From Anaeromonas gelatinilytica (GTDB lineage: Bacteria > Bacillota > Clostridia > Tissierellales > SIT17): a stretch of 64,000 nt of DNA. The notes under the pieces are model-generated. The model did no database searches. It was not told where the DNA came from and saw only the letters and a list, made by a program, of their open reading frames with translations. The position numbers and the translations under genes were made by a program. The stretch spans positions 1 to 64,000 of the forward strand of contig NZ_WSFU01000134.1 of NCBI RefSeq assembly GCF_016820635.1, given 5' to 3'. Positions 40,591 to 49,169 of the stretch are shown here, in pieces (the stretch's first letter is position 1; each line of letters starts with the position of its first letter).

Positions 40591-41136
40591 CTAATATTCC
40601 TCCTTTTCACTATATTTATGTAATAATATAGAACCGATTGCAGCAACTAAAAGTATAAAAATTGGATTTATATTAAATATTCCTATAGCTATAAAAGCTA
40701 ATACGGGAACTATAAATAATTTTCCCTTTGCTCCTGATGATTTTACCAGACTATATAATGATGCTCCTATCAATCCTACTACAGCTGGAGTCAGGCCCTC
40801 AAACACCTTAGACACTATTATATTATCTCTAAACCCATATACAAATTTTGCAATTGTTAATATTATCAAAAATGATGGCATTGCTACACCCAATGCACAA
40901 GCTATAGCACCAGAAATTTTTTTTATTTTATTTCCTATAAATATACATGCATTAATAGCCAATGCTCCAGGTGCAGACTGTGCTATAGCTATAGTATCTA
41001 CGAATTCCTCTTGAGTAAGCCATTTATTATTATCTACAACTTCCTTTTCCAATATAGGAATCATAGCATATCCTCCACCGATAGTAAAAAATCCTATTTT
41101 AAAAAATGTCATAAAATATTTAAACAATTCCTTCAA
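40591..41136 (-). CDS. Chromate transporter half-protein (ChrA family)
   Basis: The 181-residue partner half has FFTIGGGYAMIPILEKEVVD and AIAQSAPGALAINACIFIG, the same motifs as its neighbour in a diverged form. A TTG start at 41136 follows GAGAGGA. The pair sits between prmC and prfA on the same strand, an insertion into a normally tight translation-factor pair. Confidence 0.88.
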   Translation of the reverse strand: MKELFKYFMTFFKIGFFTIGGGYAMIPILEKEVVDNNKWLTQEEFVDTIAIAQSAPGALAINACIFIGNKIKKISGAIACALGVAMPSFLIILTIAKFVYGFRDNIIVSKVFEGLTPAVVGLIGASLYSLVKSSGAKGKLFIVPVLAFIAIGIFNINPIFILLVAAIGSILLHKYSEKEEY

Positions 41137-41137
41137 T

Positions 41138-42001
41138 TTATCCTCTCCTTCCCCATACTACTCTATTCCTGTTCTCTAAATCTTTTATTATTTGAATATC
41201 AATATATCCATATTTCTCCATTAATTGCTTAACATCATTCCCCTGATTATATCCTATTTCGAAGGCTAATACACCATTATACTTTAATATATCATATCCA
41301 TTCTTCGATATAAATCTATAAAATTTTAATCCATCTTCTCCTCCATCTAAAGCTAACTTAGGTTCATATTTTGATACCTCTAAAGATAATTCCTTTAAAT
41401 CTTTCGTAGGTATGTAAGGTGGATTTGATACTAACATATCTAATTTAGTATTTATATCAGGAAATCCCTTTAAAATATCCCTATTTATAAATTCAATTTT
41501 ATATTCAAGTTCTAAATTTTTTGAATTTTTTCTAGCTATTTCAATGGCTTTATCACTAATGTCCACTGAATAAATATATGAATTATTTATGTAATGGGCA
41601 AGACTTAAAGATATAGCTCCGCTTCCTGTCCCTATATCCATGATATTGATTTTTTCTTTGTCCATATTCTTAGATAGTTCAATAAGTTCTTCTATAAGAA
41701 TCTCCGTATCTGGTCTAGGCACTAATACTCCTTCTTCCACCTTGAAATCAAGACCCATAAATTCCTGATGCCCTAGAATATATTGTAATGGATAGCTAGT
41801 GTTTCTTATTTGAATTAACTTTTCATATTCCCTTGAAGTTTCATCATCTACCACATGATTAGGATACGTATAGAGATATGCCCTATCAATGTTTAATAAA
41901 TGAGACAAAATCAACTCAGATTCCAGCTGTGGATTGTTATATTCTCTTTTTGCTAAATTTTTCAAACCCTCCTTTAATAAATTCTTTATAGTTGCTGTCA
42001 T
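41138..42001 (-). CDS. prmC: Release factor glutamine methyltransferase
   Basis: The 287-residue protein has an N-terminal helical bundle and a class I SAM-methyltransferase domain. MDIGTGSGAISLSLA (about 117) binds SAM and VSNPPYIP (about 190) is the NPPY glutamine-binding motif. It methylates the GGQ glutamine of release factors. A REP-like element ends up only a few bases ahead of its GGGAGG ribosome site. Confidence 0.95.
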   Translation of the reverse strand: MTATIKNLLKEGLKNLAKREYNNPQLESELILSHLLNIDRAYLYTYPNHVVDDETSREYEKLIQIRNTSYPLQYILGHQEFMGLDFKVEEGVLVPRPDTEILIEELIELSKNMDKEKINIMDIGTGSGAISLSLAHYINNSYIYSVDISDKAIEIARKNSKNLELEYKIEFINRDILKGFPDINTKLDMLVSNPPYIPTKDLKELSLEVSKYEPKLALDGGEDGLKFYRFISKNGYDILKYNGVLAFEIGYNQGNDVKQLMEKYGYIDIQIIKDLENRNRVVWGRRG

Positions 42002-42017
42002 AGTATACCTCCCGTTT

Positions 42018-42044
42018 TGGGACAGGGGACGGTTCTCTGTCCCA
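42018..42044 (-). repeat. REP-like element, copy 5 (core only)
   Basis: TGGGACAG and CTGTCCCA-type arms with GGGGACGGTTC in the loop; no TGTCGAA box. It sits in the prmC leader, next to the ribosome-binding site. Confidence 0.87.
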
Positions 42045-42139
42045 CTTTTCTTAAAATATAGATTAATTATATCATATTTATTGATTAATTTAGAGAAAGT
42101 TAACTTATAACATTTTAATATTATTTTTAAATAAAATTA

Positions 42140-42157
42140 ATGTAACATTGGTTACAT
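42140..42157. promoter_or_regulatory. Palindrome upstream of permease-ferredoxin operon
   Basis: ATGTAAC and GTTACAT arms with a four-base spacer, about 60-75 bp before the start at 42216, followed by TCTTTTT. Either an operator or a short attenuator hairpin in the leader. Confidence 0.45.
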
Positions 42158-42215
42158 CTTTTTATTAATTATATATGTATACTATATTTAAATTAACTTT
42201 AAGGAGGTTTTTAAA

Positions 42216-42698
42216 ATGGATATTTTTACTATTATATTTTGGATTATAACTATTTCTTTAACTATAGTAGCCTTAGTTAAAGAAAAAAGAAGAACTTTTG
42301 AAGCTATGAAAAAATCTAGAAGTATGATGGGAAATATGCTAGGTCAAATTATAAGTATTATTTTTCTTATAGGATTAATTCTCACTTTTATACCACCAGA
42401 ATCCATAAAAAGTGTATTAGGATCCTCCAATGTAATATCCGGAACTATAATTTCTGGATTAGCCGGAGCTATAACTCTTATTCCCGCATTTGTAGCATTT
42501 CCATTGGTAGGTTCCCTTGTGACAGCAGGAGCTAGTATTATTCCAGCCGCTGCTTTCTTAACAACATTAACCATGGTAGGATTTGTTACATTTCCTTTAG
42601 AAAAGAAAGAATTTGGTACTAAATTTGCGTTGTCGAGAAATTTATTGAGCTTTATTTTTGCTTTAATAATTGCAATGATGATTGGAGTGATTTTATGA
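42216..42698 (+). CDS. Permease half-protein (DUF318/ArsP-like)
   Basis: The 160-residue protein has four to five hydrophobic segments and the pattern of half-length UPF0718/DUF318 permeases: GAITLIPAFVAFPLVGSLVTAGASIIPAAAFLTTLTMVG (quoted as a region at about 85-125). The family includes the ArsP organoarsenical exporter. Its stop overlaps the next start (ATGA), so the two halves are co-translated and likely form one carrier. AAGGAGG precedes the ATG. Confidence 0.75.
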   Translation: MDIFTIIFWIITISLTIVALVKEKRRTFEAMKKSRSMMGNMLGQIISIIFLIGLILTFIPPESIKSVLGSSNVISGTIISGLAGAITLIPAFVAFPLVGSLVTAGASIIPAAAFLTTLTMVGFVTFPLEKKEFGTKFALSRNLLSFIFALIIAMMIGVIL

Positions 42699-43414
42699 AA
42701 ATTTTAAATTTCATTAAAAATAACAAACTAATTTCCTTCGTTTCATTAGTCTATCTTATACTTCTTATATTTAATAGTGATAAATTTATGGAATCTATAA
42801 GTAATTCCAGTTATTATCTTTTAGAAATGATTCAAATTTTACCGGCAATATTTTTATTGACAGCCATTATTGATACTTTAATTCCTAAAAAAGTAATTGT
42901 AAATAGAATGGGAGAGAACTCTGGTTTCTCAGGATATATACTTTCCTTAGTATTAGGAAGTATCTCTGCAGGACCAATCTATGCAGCATTTCCTATAGCT
43001 AAAACCCTTCTCTCAAAGGGAGCTGGCATTTCAAATATCGTAATTATATTAAGTGCCTGGGCTGTCGTGAAGGTACCAATGCTATTAAATGAAGTAAAAT
43101 TTCTTGGAATAGATTTCATGATTGTAAGATGGATATTAACTGTAATTGCTATATTTACTATGGGTTATATAACATCTAGAATTGTAAAGAAAGAAGATTT
43201 GCCGAAGGAAAAAAGTAATAGTAATGAAGGTATTCTTAAAATAAATGATGATTACTGTATTGGTTGTGGATTATGCGTAAAAACACTTCCAGAAATATAT
43301 GAAATGAAAAATAAAAAAGCCATTGTAAAAAATTCTAACCCAAGTAAAAAAGTATATGATTCAATAGATAAAACAATTCAAAAGTGCCCGACTCAAGCCA
43401 TTAAATTTAAATAG
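42695..43414 (+). CDS. Permease half-protein fused to a ferredoxin domain
   Basis: The 239-residue protein has a membrane half (about 1-165; LVLGSISAGPIYAAFPIAKTLL, then VKVPMLLNEVKFLG) matching the second half of DUF318 permeases. A short linker leads to a C-terminal single-cluster ferredoxin (about 180-239): CIGCGLCVKTLPEIYEM and QKCPTQAI supply the four Cys for one [4Fe-4S] cluster. The fusion suggests redox sensing or reduction coupled to transport. Its stop codon is followed at once by a REP-like element. Confidence 0.75.
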   Translation: MKILNFIKNNKLISFVSLVYLILLIFNSDKFMESISNSSYYLLEMIQILPAIFLLTAIIDTLIPKKVIVNRMGENSGFSGYILSLVLGSISAGPIYAAFPIAKTLLSKGAGISNIVIILSAWAVVKVPMLLNEVKFLGIDFMIVRWILTVIAIFTMGYITSRIVKKEDLPKEKSNSNEGILKINDDYCIGCGLCVKTLPEIYEMKNKKAIVKNSNPSKKVYDSIDKTIQKCPTQAIKFK

Positions 43415-43464
43415 TGGGACATGGGGACGGTTCTGGTGTCCCACTTATCGCAAGTTTCGACATG
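43415..43464 (-). repeat. REP-like element, copy 6 (full length)
   Basis: TGGGACA and TGTCCCA-type arms with GGGGACGGTTC, then the complement of the TGTCGAA-TTGCGA box at 43449-43462. It begins directly after a stop codon and fills the gap to the convergent aroD end. Confidence 0.9.
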
Positions 43465-43469
43465 TCCTC

Positions 43470-44225
43470 CTATTCCCTATTCATTAGATTCAATATATTT
43501 CTCATATCTTTAACATTTATTTGCCCTGGTGCAGAAGCTTTCTTTGCTGCTGCAAATGTCATACATGAACCAAATAATCCACATGCTAACCTAGAAATTA
43601 TTCCTAGCTGTCCCATAGAAATTGTTATAGTGGGACGGTCTCTCTTATTTCTTTTCATTTCTAATGTTGCGTTTAGAAGAGTAAGTACATCCTCTTCATA
43701 CCTTGGCATTACAGCTATCTTAGTAATATCTGCACCATATTCCTGCATTTTAACCAATCTATTTATTATTTCTTCTTTTGGTGGGGTTTTATGGATATCA
43801 TGATTTGACATGATAACTTTTACATCATTTTCTTTAGCAAAGGCAATAAGGTTATTTATTTTATCTTCATTGCTAAATAGCTCCACATCTACAAGATCAA
43901 CTAATCCACTTTCAATAACAACATGATTTAGTTCAAAATATTTATCCTCTGGCATTTCATGCTCTCCACCTTCTTTTTTAGTTCTGAAGGTAAATAATAA
44001 TGGCCTATTATATATTTTTCTAATTTCCTTTAATAATTCTTTAATATTACTAAAATCCTCTACATCTTCATAGAAATCAACTCTAAATTCCACTAAATCA
44101 AAATCTACAGAATGAAGATATTTACCTTCTTTTAATATGTCCTCTTTAGTTTTTCCTACTAATGGTACACAAATCTTTGGTAATCCTTCATTAAATATTA
44201 TATCTTTAACTTTTACTGTTTTCAT
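43470..44225 (-). CDS. aroD: 3-dehydroquinate dehydratase, type I
   Basis: The 251-residue protein matches type I DHQase of the shikimate pathway. DLVEFRVDFYED (about 44) binds substrate, MSNHDIHKTP (about 140) holds the catalytic His, and ITKIAVMPR (about 167) the Schiff-base Lys. It is isolated from other aro genes. Its upstream side is a run of gene fragments, and its GAGGAG ribosome site lies at the junction with a transposase remnant. Confidence 0.95.
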   Translation of the reverse strand: MKTVKVKDIIFNEGLPKICVPLVGKTKEDILKEGKYLHSVDFDLVEFRVDFYEDVEDFSNIKELLKEIRKIYNRPLLFTFRTKKEGGEHEMPEDKYFELNHVVIESGLVDLVDVELFSNEDKINNLIAFAKENDVKVIMSNHDIHKTPPKEEIINRLVKMQEYGADITKIAVMPRYEEDVLTLLNATLEMKRNKRDRPTITISMGQLGIISRLACGLFGSCMTFAAAKKASAPGQINVKDMRNILNLMNRE

Positions 44226-44239
44226 ATGGTTGTCTCCTC

Positions 44240-44538
44240 GCTACTTCTTTTATCCAACCTGCACCATCACCATTTAATATTTTTGTTCCAATTTCATTTA
44301 TATTATACTCTTTAGATATTTCAGCTTCCCTTATTTCTCTCTTACCCCTATTCTCGCTTTCTCTATCTTTCCCTTGCATACTTATCCATACTCCATCTAT
44401 TTCTTCAAATAGTATTTTTGTTTCTTTTTCACCTTGTAGCTTATTTTCTTTATTTAAATTATTTTCTTCTTTTTCTTTTTGCTCAATCTTTTCTCCTGAA
44501 TCTTGTACTATATTCCAAGCAGCTGTATGACTTATAGT
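44240..44538 (-). pseudogene. ISLre2-family transposase fragment
   Basis: The reverse frame reads TISHTAAWNIVQDSGEKIEQ, then a Lys/Glu-rich helix, ILFEEIDGVWISMQGKDRE and LNGDGAGWIKEVARR. These match the central part of ISLre2-family transposases, including the acidic residue block LFEExDGVW. Neither the N-terminus nor the C-terminal third is present; a stop codon bounds it at 44539 and aroD follows on the other side. A dead remnant. Confidence 0.8.
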
Positions 44539-44704
44539 CTAAAAGACAGGATTGATTCCTGCTTTTTTAGTCTTTAGGTTCGGGTCACTTTTGTAGATAT
44601 ACCTTCATAAACAAATTTCCTAAATGTTCCGTTGACTATTCCTATGATCGATAAATTTTTTCTTAGAATTGAATTTAAAACAACTCAAAAAGCAAATCCC
44701 TATC

Positions 44705-44779
44705 CTAACTTACTTCTATATATTTCAATTCACCCTTGGTGTCCAATACATTAATAAAATCCTGTAAATCTTTGAACAT
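44705..44779 (-). pseudogene. UbiD-like decarboxylase N-terminal fragment
   Basis: A 24-codon frame from the ATG at 44779 reads MFKDLQDFINVLDTKGELKY and then stops. The pattern M-x-K/R-D-L-x-x-F-I-x-x-L-x-x-x-G-E-L matches the N-terminus of UbiD-family (prenyl-FMN) decarboxylases. GAGGATA lies upstream as a ribosome site. The remainder of the gene is absent, so this is a scrap. Confidence 0.5.
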
Positions 44780-44843
44780 TATTAATATATATCCTCATTT
44801 CTATTCATTTTCATATCTAAATCCTAATACATCAATCAGTATT

Positions 44844-44926
44844 TTACAAGTGTTTATGCCTGTTTGGCAATGCCTTTACTTCTACACAAGAGCGTGCTGG
44901 AGCATTTTTTGCACTTATAGTTTCAT
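44844..44926 (-). pseudogene. RidA-like gene with internal deletion
   Basis: After an AGAGGAA site and an ATG at 44926, one missing base shifts the frame to TISAKNAPARSCVEVKALPN. The first half is the RidA N-terminus (MK-x-IS-x-KNAPA) and the second half is its C-terminal PARSCVEVKALP motif, so most of the gene has been lost between two Pro-Ala codons. RidA removes the reactive 2-aminoacrylate made by PLP dehydratases such as the DsdA-like enzyme next door. Confidence 0.6.
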
Positions 44927-44999
44927 TTTATTCCTCTCATATAATGGTAGAATAACACAATTGTTTCTTAAGATTTATATATTTCTATAAATATAGTCT

Positions 45000-46328
45000 C
45001 TATTTCTTCATGTTATAGTATGAAATATAATCCTTTTCAGGTATTAATTTCCCACCAGTTGCCCAAACAATTTGAATTGCATTATCTATATATTTTTCTA
45101 AATCATGCAATGATATATATTCTTTTGCAGCTTTATTACTACTTAAAAACAATGGCCCAGAAAATCCAGCACATGCTGAAGGCTCCAATTTGATATTCTC
45201 TGTATCTTTAATATCACGTAGGAAATTAAATAATTTTTCATCTTCTATTGTATAAATTCCGCTTATTATAGGCTCTACTGTTTTTCCTACAAAACTAGAA
45301 GGTTTGCCTACAGCCAACCCATCTGCTATAGTTTTATTATCTAGTCCTATATCCTTAACACTTATTTTATCATGTAATTTAGTAGCCAGGCCTAATAGCA
45401 TACATGGTGAGTGTGTTGGCTCTGCAAAAAACATGTGTACATTATCGCCAAAAGTAATTTTTAATCCATAAGCTATACCACCTGGTCCTCCACCAACTCC
45501 ACATGGTAAATATACAATAAGAGGAGTCTCTTGATTAATATTAATATTTTGGCGTTCCAACTGAACTTTAAGTCTATTAGCAGCAACTGAATACCCAAGA
45601 AAAAGATCTTCTGAATTTTCGTCGTCTACAAAATGGCTTTTAGGGTCATTTTCTGATAATTTTCGTCCATTTTCCACAGCAAAGCTATAATCTGAATCAT
45701 ACTCTATTACCTTTACCCCTTTTGATCTAAGCAAATCTTTTTTCCACTGTTTAGCATCATTAGACATATGAACAATTACCTTAAAGCCGATCTTAGCGCT
45801 CATGATTCCTATGCTTAATCCTAAATTCCCAGTTGAGCCTACTTGAATTGTATATTGACTAAAAAAATCTTTAGATTTTTGCAGTGATAGCTCCGAATAA
45901 TCACTGTCTTTAGTTATTAAACCATTTTCTAATGCCAAATGTTCGGCATACTTTAGCACCTCGTATATTCCTCCACGAGCTTTTATTGAGCCGGCAACAG
46001 CCAAATTATTATCCTGTTTGATGAATAATTTCCCATTTATTTTTGAATTATATCTGTCTTCCATATGAGACTGCATGTTAGGAATAAAAGTTAATTCCGA
46101 ATCAATAATTCCACCATTGCTCCTTGTCTCTGAAAATTCTTGAATAAAGTATTTAGAAAACCTTGTCAATCTCTTTTCAGCATCTGAAATTTTCTCTTCT
46201 GCTATTGGCAATTCATCTTTGAGCATTTGAAAGGGCTGCAATGAATTATTAATCCAAAAAACTTCATTATATCTTTTTAGCTGAGACATTAACGATTCGT
46301 TTTCCATGTTAATACCATTCGTTGCCAT
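45000..46328 (-). CDS. dsdA: D-serine ammonia-lyase-like PLP enzyme
   Basis: The 442-residue protein matches DsdA in length and motifs. PLP-Lys116 is in AVAGSIKARGG, the phosphate loop is LPCGVGGGPGG (about 282), and SAGNLGLSIG-like TGNLGLSIGI (about 166) follows. DsdA converts D-serine to pyruvate and ammonia through 2-aminoacrylate; relatives act on D-threonine or 2,3-diaminopropionate. It is the last gene of the glycyl-radical island, so serine-like or aminoacrylate chemistry may finish that pathway. Confidence 0.88.
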   Translation of the reverse strand: MATNGINMENESLMSQLKRYNEVFWINNSLQPFQMLKDELPIAEEKISDAEKRLTRFSKYFIQEFSETRSNGGIIDSELTFIPNMQSHMEDRYNSKINGKLFIKQDNNLAVAGSIKARGGIYEVLKYAEHLALENGLITKDSDYSELSLQKSKDFFSQYTIQVGSTGNLGLSIGIMSAKIGFKVIVHMSNDAKQWKKDLLRSKGVKVIEYDSDYSFAVENGRKLSENDPKSHFVDDENSEDLFLGYSVAANRLKVQLERQNININQETPLIVYLPCGVGGGPGGIAYGLKITFGDNVHMFFAEPTHSPCMLLGLATKLHDKISVKDIGLDNKTIADGLAVGKPSSFVGKTVEPIISGIYTIEDEKLFNFLRDIKDTENIKLEPSACAGFSGPLFLSSNKAAKEYISLHDLEKYIDNAIQIVWATGGKLIPEKDYISYYNMKK

Positions 46329-46421
46329 ATGTTTTCCTCCTCTTACGTCAGCTTACCAGTTTAAGTAAGCAATCTTTTATCCAATTGATAATACTACAGA
46401 TGTCTGTATTATATATAGACA

Positions 46422-46456
46422 AAGTTGGAACCATTTAATACAAATGATTCCAACTT
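46422..46456 (-). terminator. Hairpin between membrane gene and dsdA
   Basis: AAGTTGGAA-C-CATTT and AAATG-A-TTCCAACTT arms, 4 bp after the stop codon at 46461. The U tract is poor, so it may only reduce readthrough into dsdA or stabilise the upstream RNA. Confidence 0.5.
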
Positions 46457-46460
46457 AAGC

Positions 46461-47144
46461 TTAATCTATTTTTACACTACTTTTGTTTTTATCATACACA
46501 AAGATTACTCTATTTGCAAGTATACCTAATGCTACTGCTAAGATTGTAACAAGTCCAGAATTTAATTCTAATATATTCCCTGAGAATAAGAGAATAACAG
46601 CAATGCATGCAATGGTTAATAACCCGCCTCTCGGATTTTTCAATAATAAGTCAATATAAATAGAACCGAATAGAGCTGGCAAGATATAATTAAAAGCATC
46701 AAGTACAGCTTGTGGAAGTAATGGAACAACTCTACCGCCAATTAAAGTGAATAACATAATAGCTGCTACAGATACAAATACTGAAGTACAAGTTGCTAAA
46801 TTTGCAATTACTTTTCCTTCATGAGTATCTGCTTCATATTCTGCACTTTTTAGCGCCATATTCGCTGAAGTCATACGTATATCCCCTACAGAACCTGCTA
46901 ACCATCCTACATAAGATCCTGCTACTCCTACAGTAGGAAAATATGCAGTTGGTTGTACAATCCAGCTAATACCATATGTTGCTGCTACAAGTCCCCATAG
47001 TTTAAAAATACCTGATAATCCAGGAAAAGTTCCATATTTTGCAGAAATATAAATCGGTGGAATAAAATTAGCAATGCAAGCATATATCATAGCACCTATA
47101 CCAAACTTTACAAGTGTTCTGTAATATTTATTCTGTACATCCAT
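46461..47144 (-). CDS. Integral membrane protein paired with DUF5058 protein
   Basis: The 227-residue protein has six or seven hydrophobic segments. Conserved-looking loops are TAYFPTVGVAGSYVGWLAGSVGD (about 65) and KSAEYEADTHEGKVIANLA (about 100). It follows the DUF5058-type gene by 36 bp with its own GGAGG. The pair sits between two M20 peptidases and a PLP enzyme, so I infer a two-subunit carrier for the island's substrate. I do not recognise a named family; databases sometimes label such proteins as channels without evidence. Confidence 0.6.
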   Translation of the reverse strand: MDVQNKYYRTLVKFGIGAMIYACIANFIPPIYISAKYGTFPGLSGIFKLWGLVAATYGISWIVQPTAYFPTVGVAGSYVGWLAGSVGDIRMTSANMALKSAEYEADTHEGKVIANLATCTSVFVSVAAIMLFTLIGGRVVPLLPQAVLDAFNYILPALFGSIYIDLLLKNPRGGLLTIACIAVILLFSGNILELNSGLVTILAVALGILANRVIFVYDKNKSSVKID

Positions 47145-47180
47145 TATATAGCTCCTCCTCTATATTTTTATAATATATTT

Positions 47181-47903
47181 TTACTTAAATAAAATCTGAG
47201 CTACTGCCATTCCTACTATCATTGAAATTCCTAATGATACTTCTTTTAATCTCTTATTATTTGGAAATGCTTTTGTAATAATCAAAGTAACAACTGCTGC
47301 AGCTAATACAGCTACTATTTTCTGATAGTTAACATTACTACTAGTTCTAGATATTAATTGACTAGTTAGCAAATAACCAAATAGTCCTAGTGTTGACCCT
47401 GCAAGTAGCATTTTAATCCATTTAGAGTCAAATTTTGAATAAAGCAGTTCTACTCCTTTGTCCATACGGTGTGTAAGTGCTAAAACAACAAATAACCATC
47501 CAAAATTATTTAATGCCATTGCCCATAGCGAAGATGTAAATGCTTCTATTCCAAAACTTGCTGTGCCAGCTTCTGCACCTACAGCATTTGCTGCCATAGA
47601 AATTACTGCTATTTCTGTTCTTCCTGCTCCTACATCTGAAAGTCTCATCCAAGTTGTAGGTGCTCCAACAAGGGCAACCATAGATAATAGAATAATAACT
47701 GGTGAAATTGAAGGACCAATGGCTGAAATAGCTGCAGATCTAATGCCTGCTCCATAGCGCTCTTTTGGAATTTGAATTCTTTTTGCTTCCTTTAGTCCAG
47801 TATTAAAAAATATTACTGCCATTGCAGCAACTGCAATTACCATTAATGCAGATGCAAGCCATAGCCCTGGGCTATTAACAATTTGTTCTAATTCACTGCT
47901 CAT
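47181..47903 (-). CDS. DUF5058-like integral membrane protein
   Basis: The 240-residue protein has about six membrane segments with GLKEAKRIQIPKERYGAGIRSAAISAIGPSISPV (region about 37-70) and GAPTTWMRLSDVGAGRTEI (about 80), the pattern of DUF5058 proteins, which are repeatedly found beside M20 amidohydrolases. It begins 80 bp after the M20 gene with GAGGAGGAAA upstream. Transport of an N-acyl or peptide-like substrate is the best guess. Confidence 0.65.
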   Translation of the reverse strand: MSSELEQIVNSPGLWLASALMVIAVAAMAVIFFNTGLKEAKRIQIPKERYGAGIRSAAISAIGPSISPVIILLSMVALVGAPTTWMRLSDVGAGRTEIAVISMAANAVGAEAGTASFGIEAFTSSLWAMALNNFGWLFVVLALTHRMDKGVELLYSKFDSKWIKMLLAGSTLGLFGYLLTSQLISRTSSNVNYQKIVAVLAAAVVTLIITKAFPNNKRLKEVSLGISMIVGMAVAQILFK

Positions 47904-47984
47904 TTGATTTCCTCCTCAAATAAAATTTATTACTATTTCTTATAATAGCTAACATGGATATGCTTTACCTATTATAAACTTCAT

Positions 47985-49169
47985 CTATTGATCTTTTCCT
48001 GTGTCAAATGAATCTATATTCACTACTGCAGCTGTATATAATTTTGTTCTTTCAAAAATGGAATCTACAATAGCATATTCTCTTTCAGTATGATTCCATT
48101 GTCCTCTAACTCCACATGAACAAATAGTAGGTACACCTGCCATTGTAGTGGATGCTGCATCTGAACCTCCACCTAAGGTTCTCCCATTAATTTCATCAAG
48201 ATCATATTTTGCTGCCACTTCTTTTACAAAGTTAAAGAAGCTTAGACCTTCACTTGTTCTCTCAAATACATCAAGCTTATTTAAATAAGAGTAAGTTGTA
48301 GTTGTACCTTCTATGTAAGTAGCTTCACATGCTTTTTTGAACCCTTCTAATAGTTTTTCTTTTTCAGCCAGACTTGTATAACGCATGTCCACAACAACTT
48401 CACAATGAGCAGGTACAGCATTTGGTATGGTGCCACCTTTTATAGTACCGATATTCACCGTTGTTCCAACATCTATATCTGTGATATTATGCAAATCAAT
48501 AATTTTATATGCCATTTCTACGATAGAGCTTCTACCACCTTGAAAGTCATTCCCTGAATGTGTTTCTACTCCATCTACTCTAATGCTATATCTCAAGCAT
48601 CCTTTTCTTCCTATGCAAAGATAATTATCAATTAACCCTGTTTCCATATTAAAGGCACATAAACATCCCTTTGCTTCTTCTTCCATCACCTCAGCACCTT
48701 TAGAAAATGTATGATTGATTTCCTCATCTCCTGAAAAACAAAACTTGATTGGTCTTTCTTTATAGCCCATACGATTTAATGTTTTTACGACATTTAAAGC
48801 TATTAATATTCCGCCTTTCATGTCAAGCACGCCTGGTCCATAAGCTTTTCCATCCTTAATAAGGAAAGGGTTTTCCTCAAACATACCAGTAGGAAACACC
48901 GTATCCATATGACCACAAAATAATATTGGCTTTCCTGGTCTGTCTTTCCCTAGTATCCCGACTAATGTATCAGCATTGCGTCCAACCTCAACATATTTAC
49001 ACTCAAATCCTTCCTTTTCCATCTCATACTTTAGAAAATCAGAAAATCTTTTTACAGCTGGTAAATCTCCGCTCCAGCTTTCTCGGTTGACAAATTCTTT
49101 GTAAAGATCCATTACTTCATCTTTACGAGTATCAACTTCCTCAAAAGCTTTTTTTAAATCATAATTCAT
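47985..49169 (-). CDS. M20 family metallopeptidase, paralogue 1
   Basis: The protein has 394 residues from the ATG at 49169. This ATG overlaps the stop of the preceding fragment as TAATG and has AAGGAGG upstream, so it is preferred to the longer frame. Zinc ligands and catalytic residues: CGHMDTVF (about 84), GPGVLDMKGG (about 115), SGDEEINH (about 150), METG (about 180) and RGQWNHTEREYA at the C-terminus. It closely resembles the second M20 gene 450 bp upstream. Members cleave C-terminal Glu, N-acyl amino acids or small peptides. Confidence 0.88.
   Translation of the reverse strand: MNYDLKKAFEEVDTRKDEVMDLYKEFVNRESWSGDLPAVKRFSDFLKYEMEKEGFECKYVEVGRNADTLVGILGKDRPGKPILFCGHMDTVFPTGMFEENPFLIKDGKAYGPGVLDMKGGILIALNVVKTLNRMGYKERPIKFCFSGDEEINHTFSKGAEVMEEEAKGCLCAFNMETGLIDNYLCIGRKGCLRYSIRVDGVETHSGNDFQGGRSSIVEMAYKIIDLHNITDIDVGTTVNIGTIKGGTIPNAVPAHCEVVVDMRYTSLAEKEKLLEGFKKACEATYIEGTTTTYSYLNKLDVFERTSEGLSFFNFVKEVAAKYDLDEINGRTLGGGSDAASTTMAGVPTICSCGVRGQWNHTEREYAIVDSIFERTKLYTAAVVNIDSFDTGKDQ

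Noticed and set aside
43414-43803. Plus-strand open frame of 129 codons
   Set aside because: It starts within a REP element and is antisense to aroD, whose catalytic motifs are intact.
44541-44575. CAGGA/TCCTG hairpin with a T run as a terminator
   Set aside because: The stem has only five pairs and no intact gene lies upstream on that strand; it may be debris.
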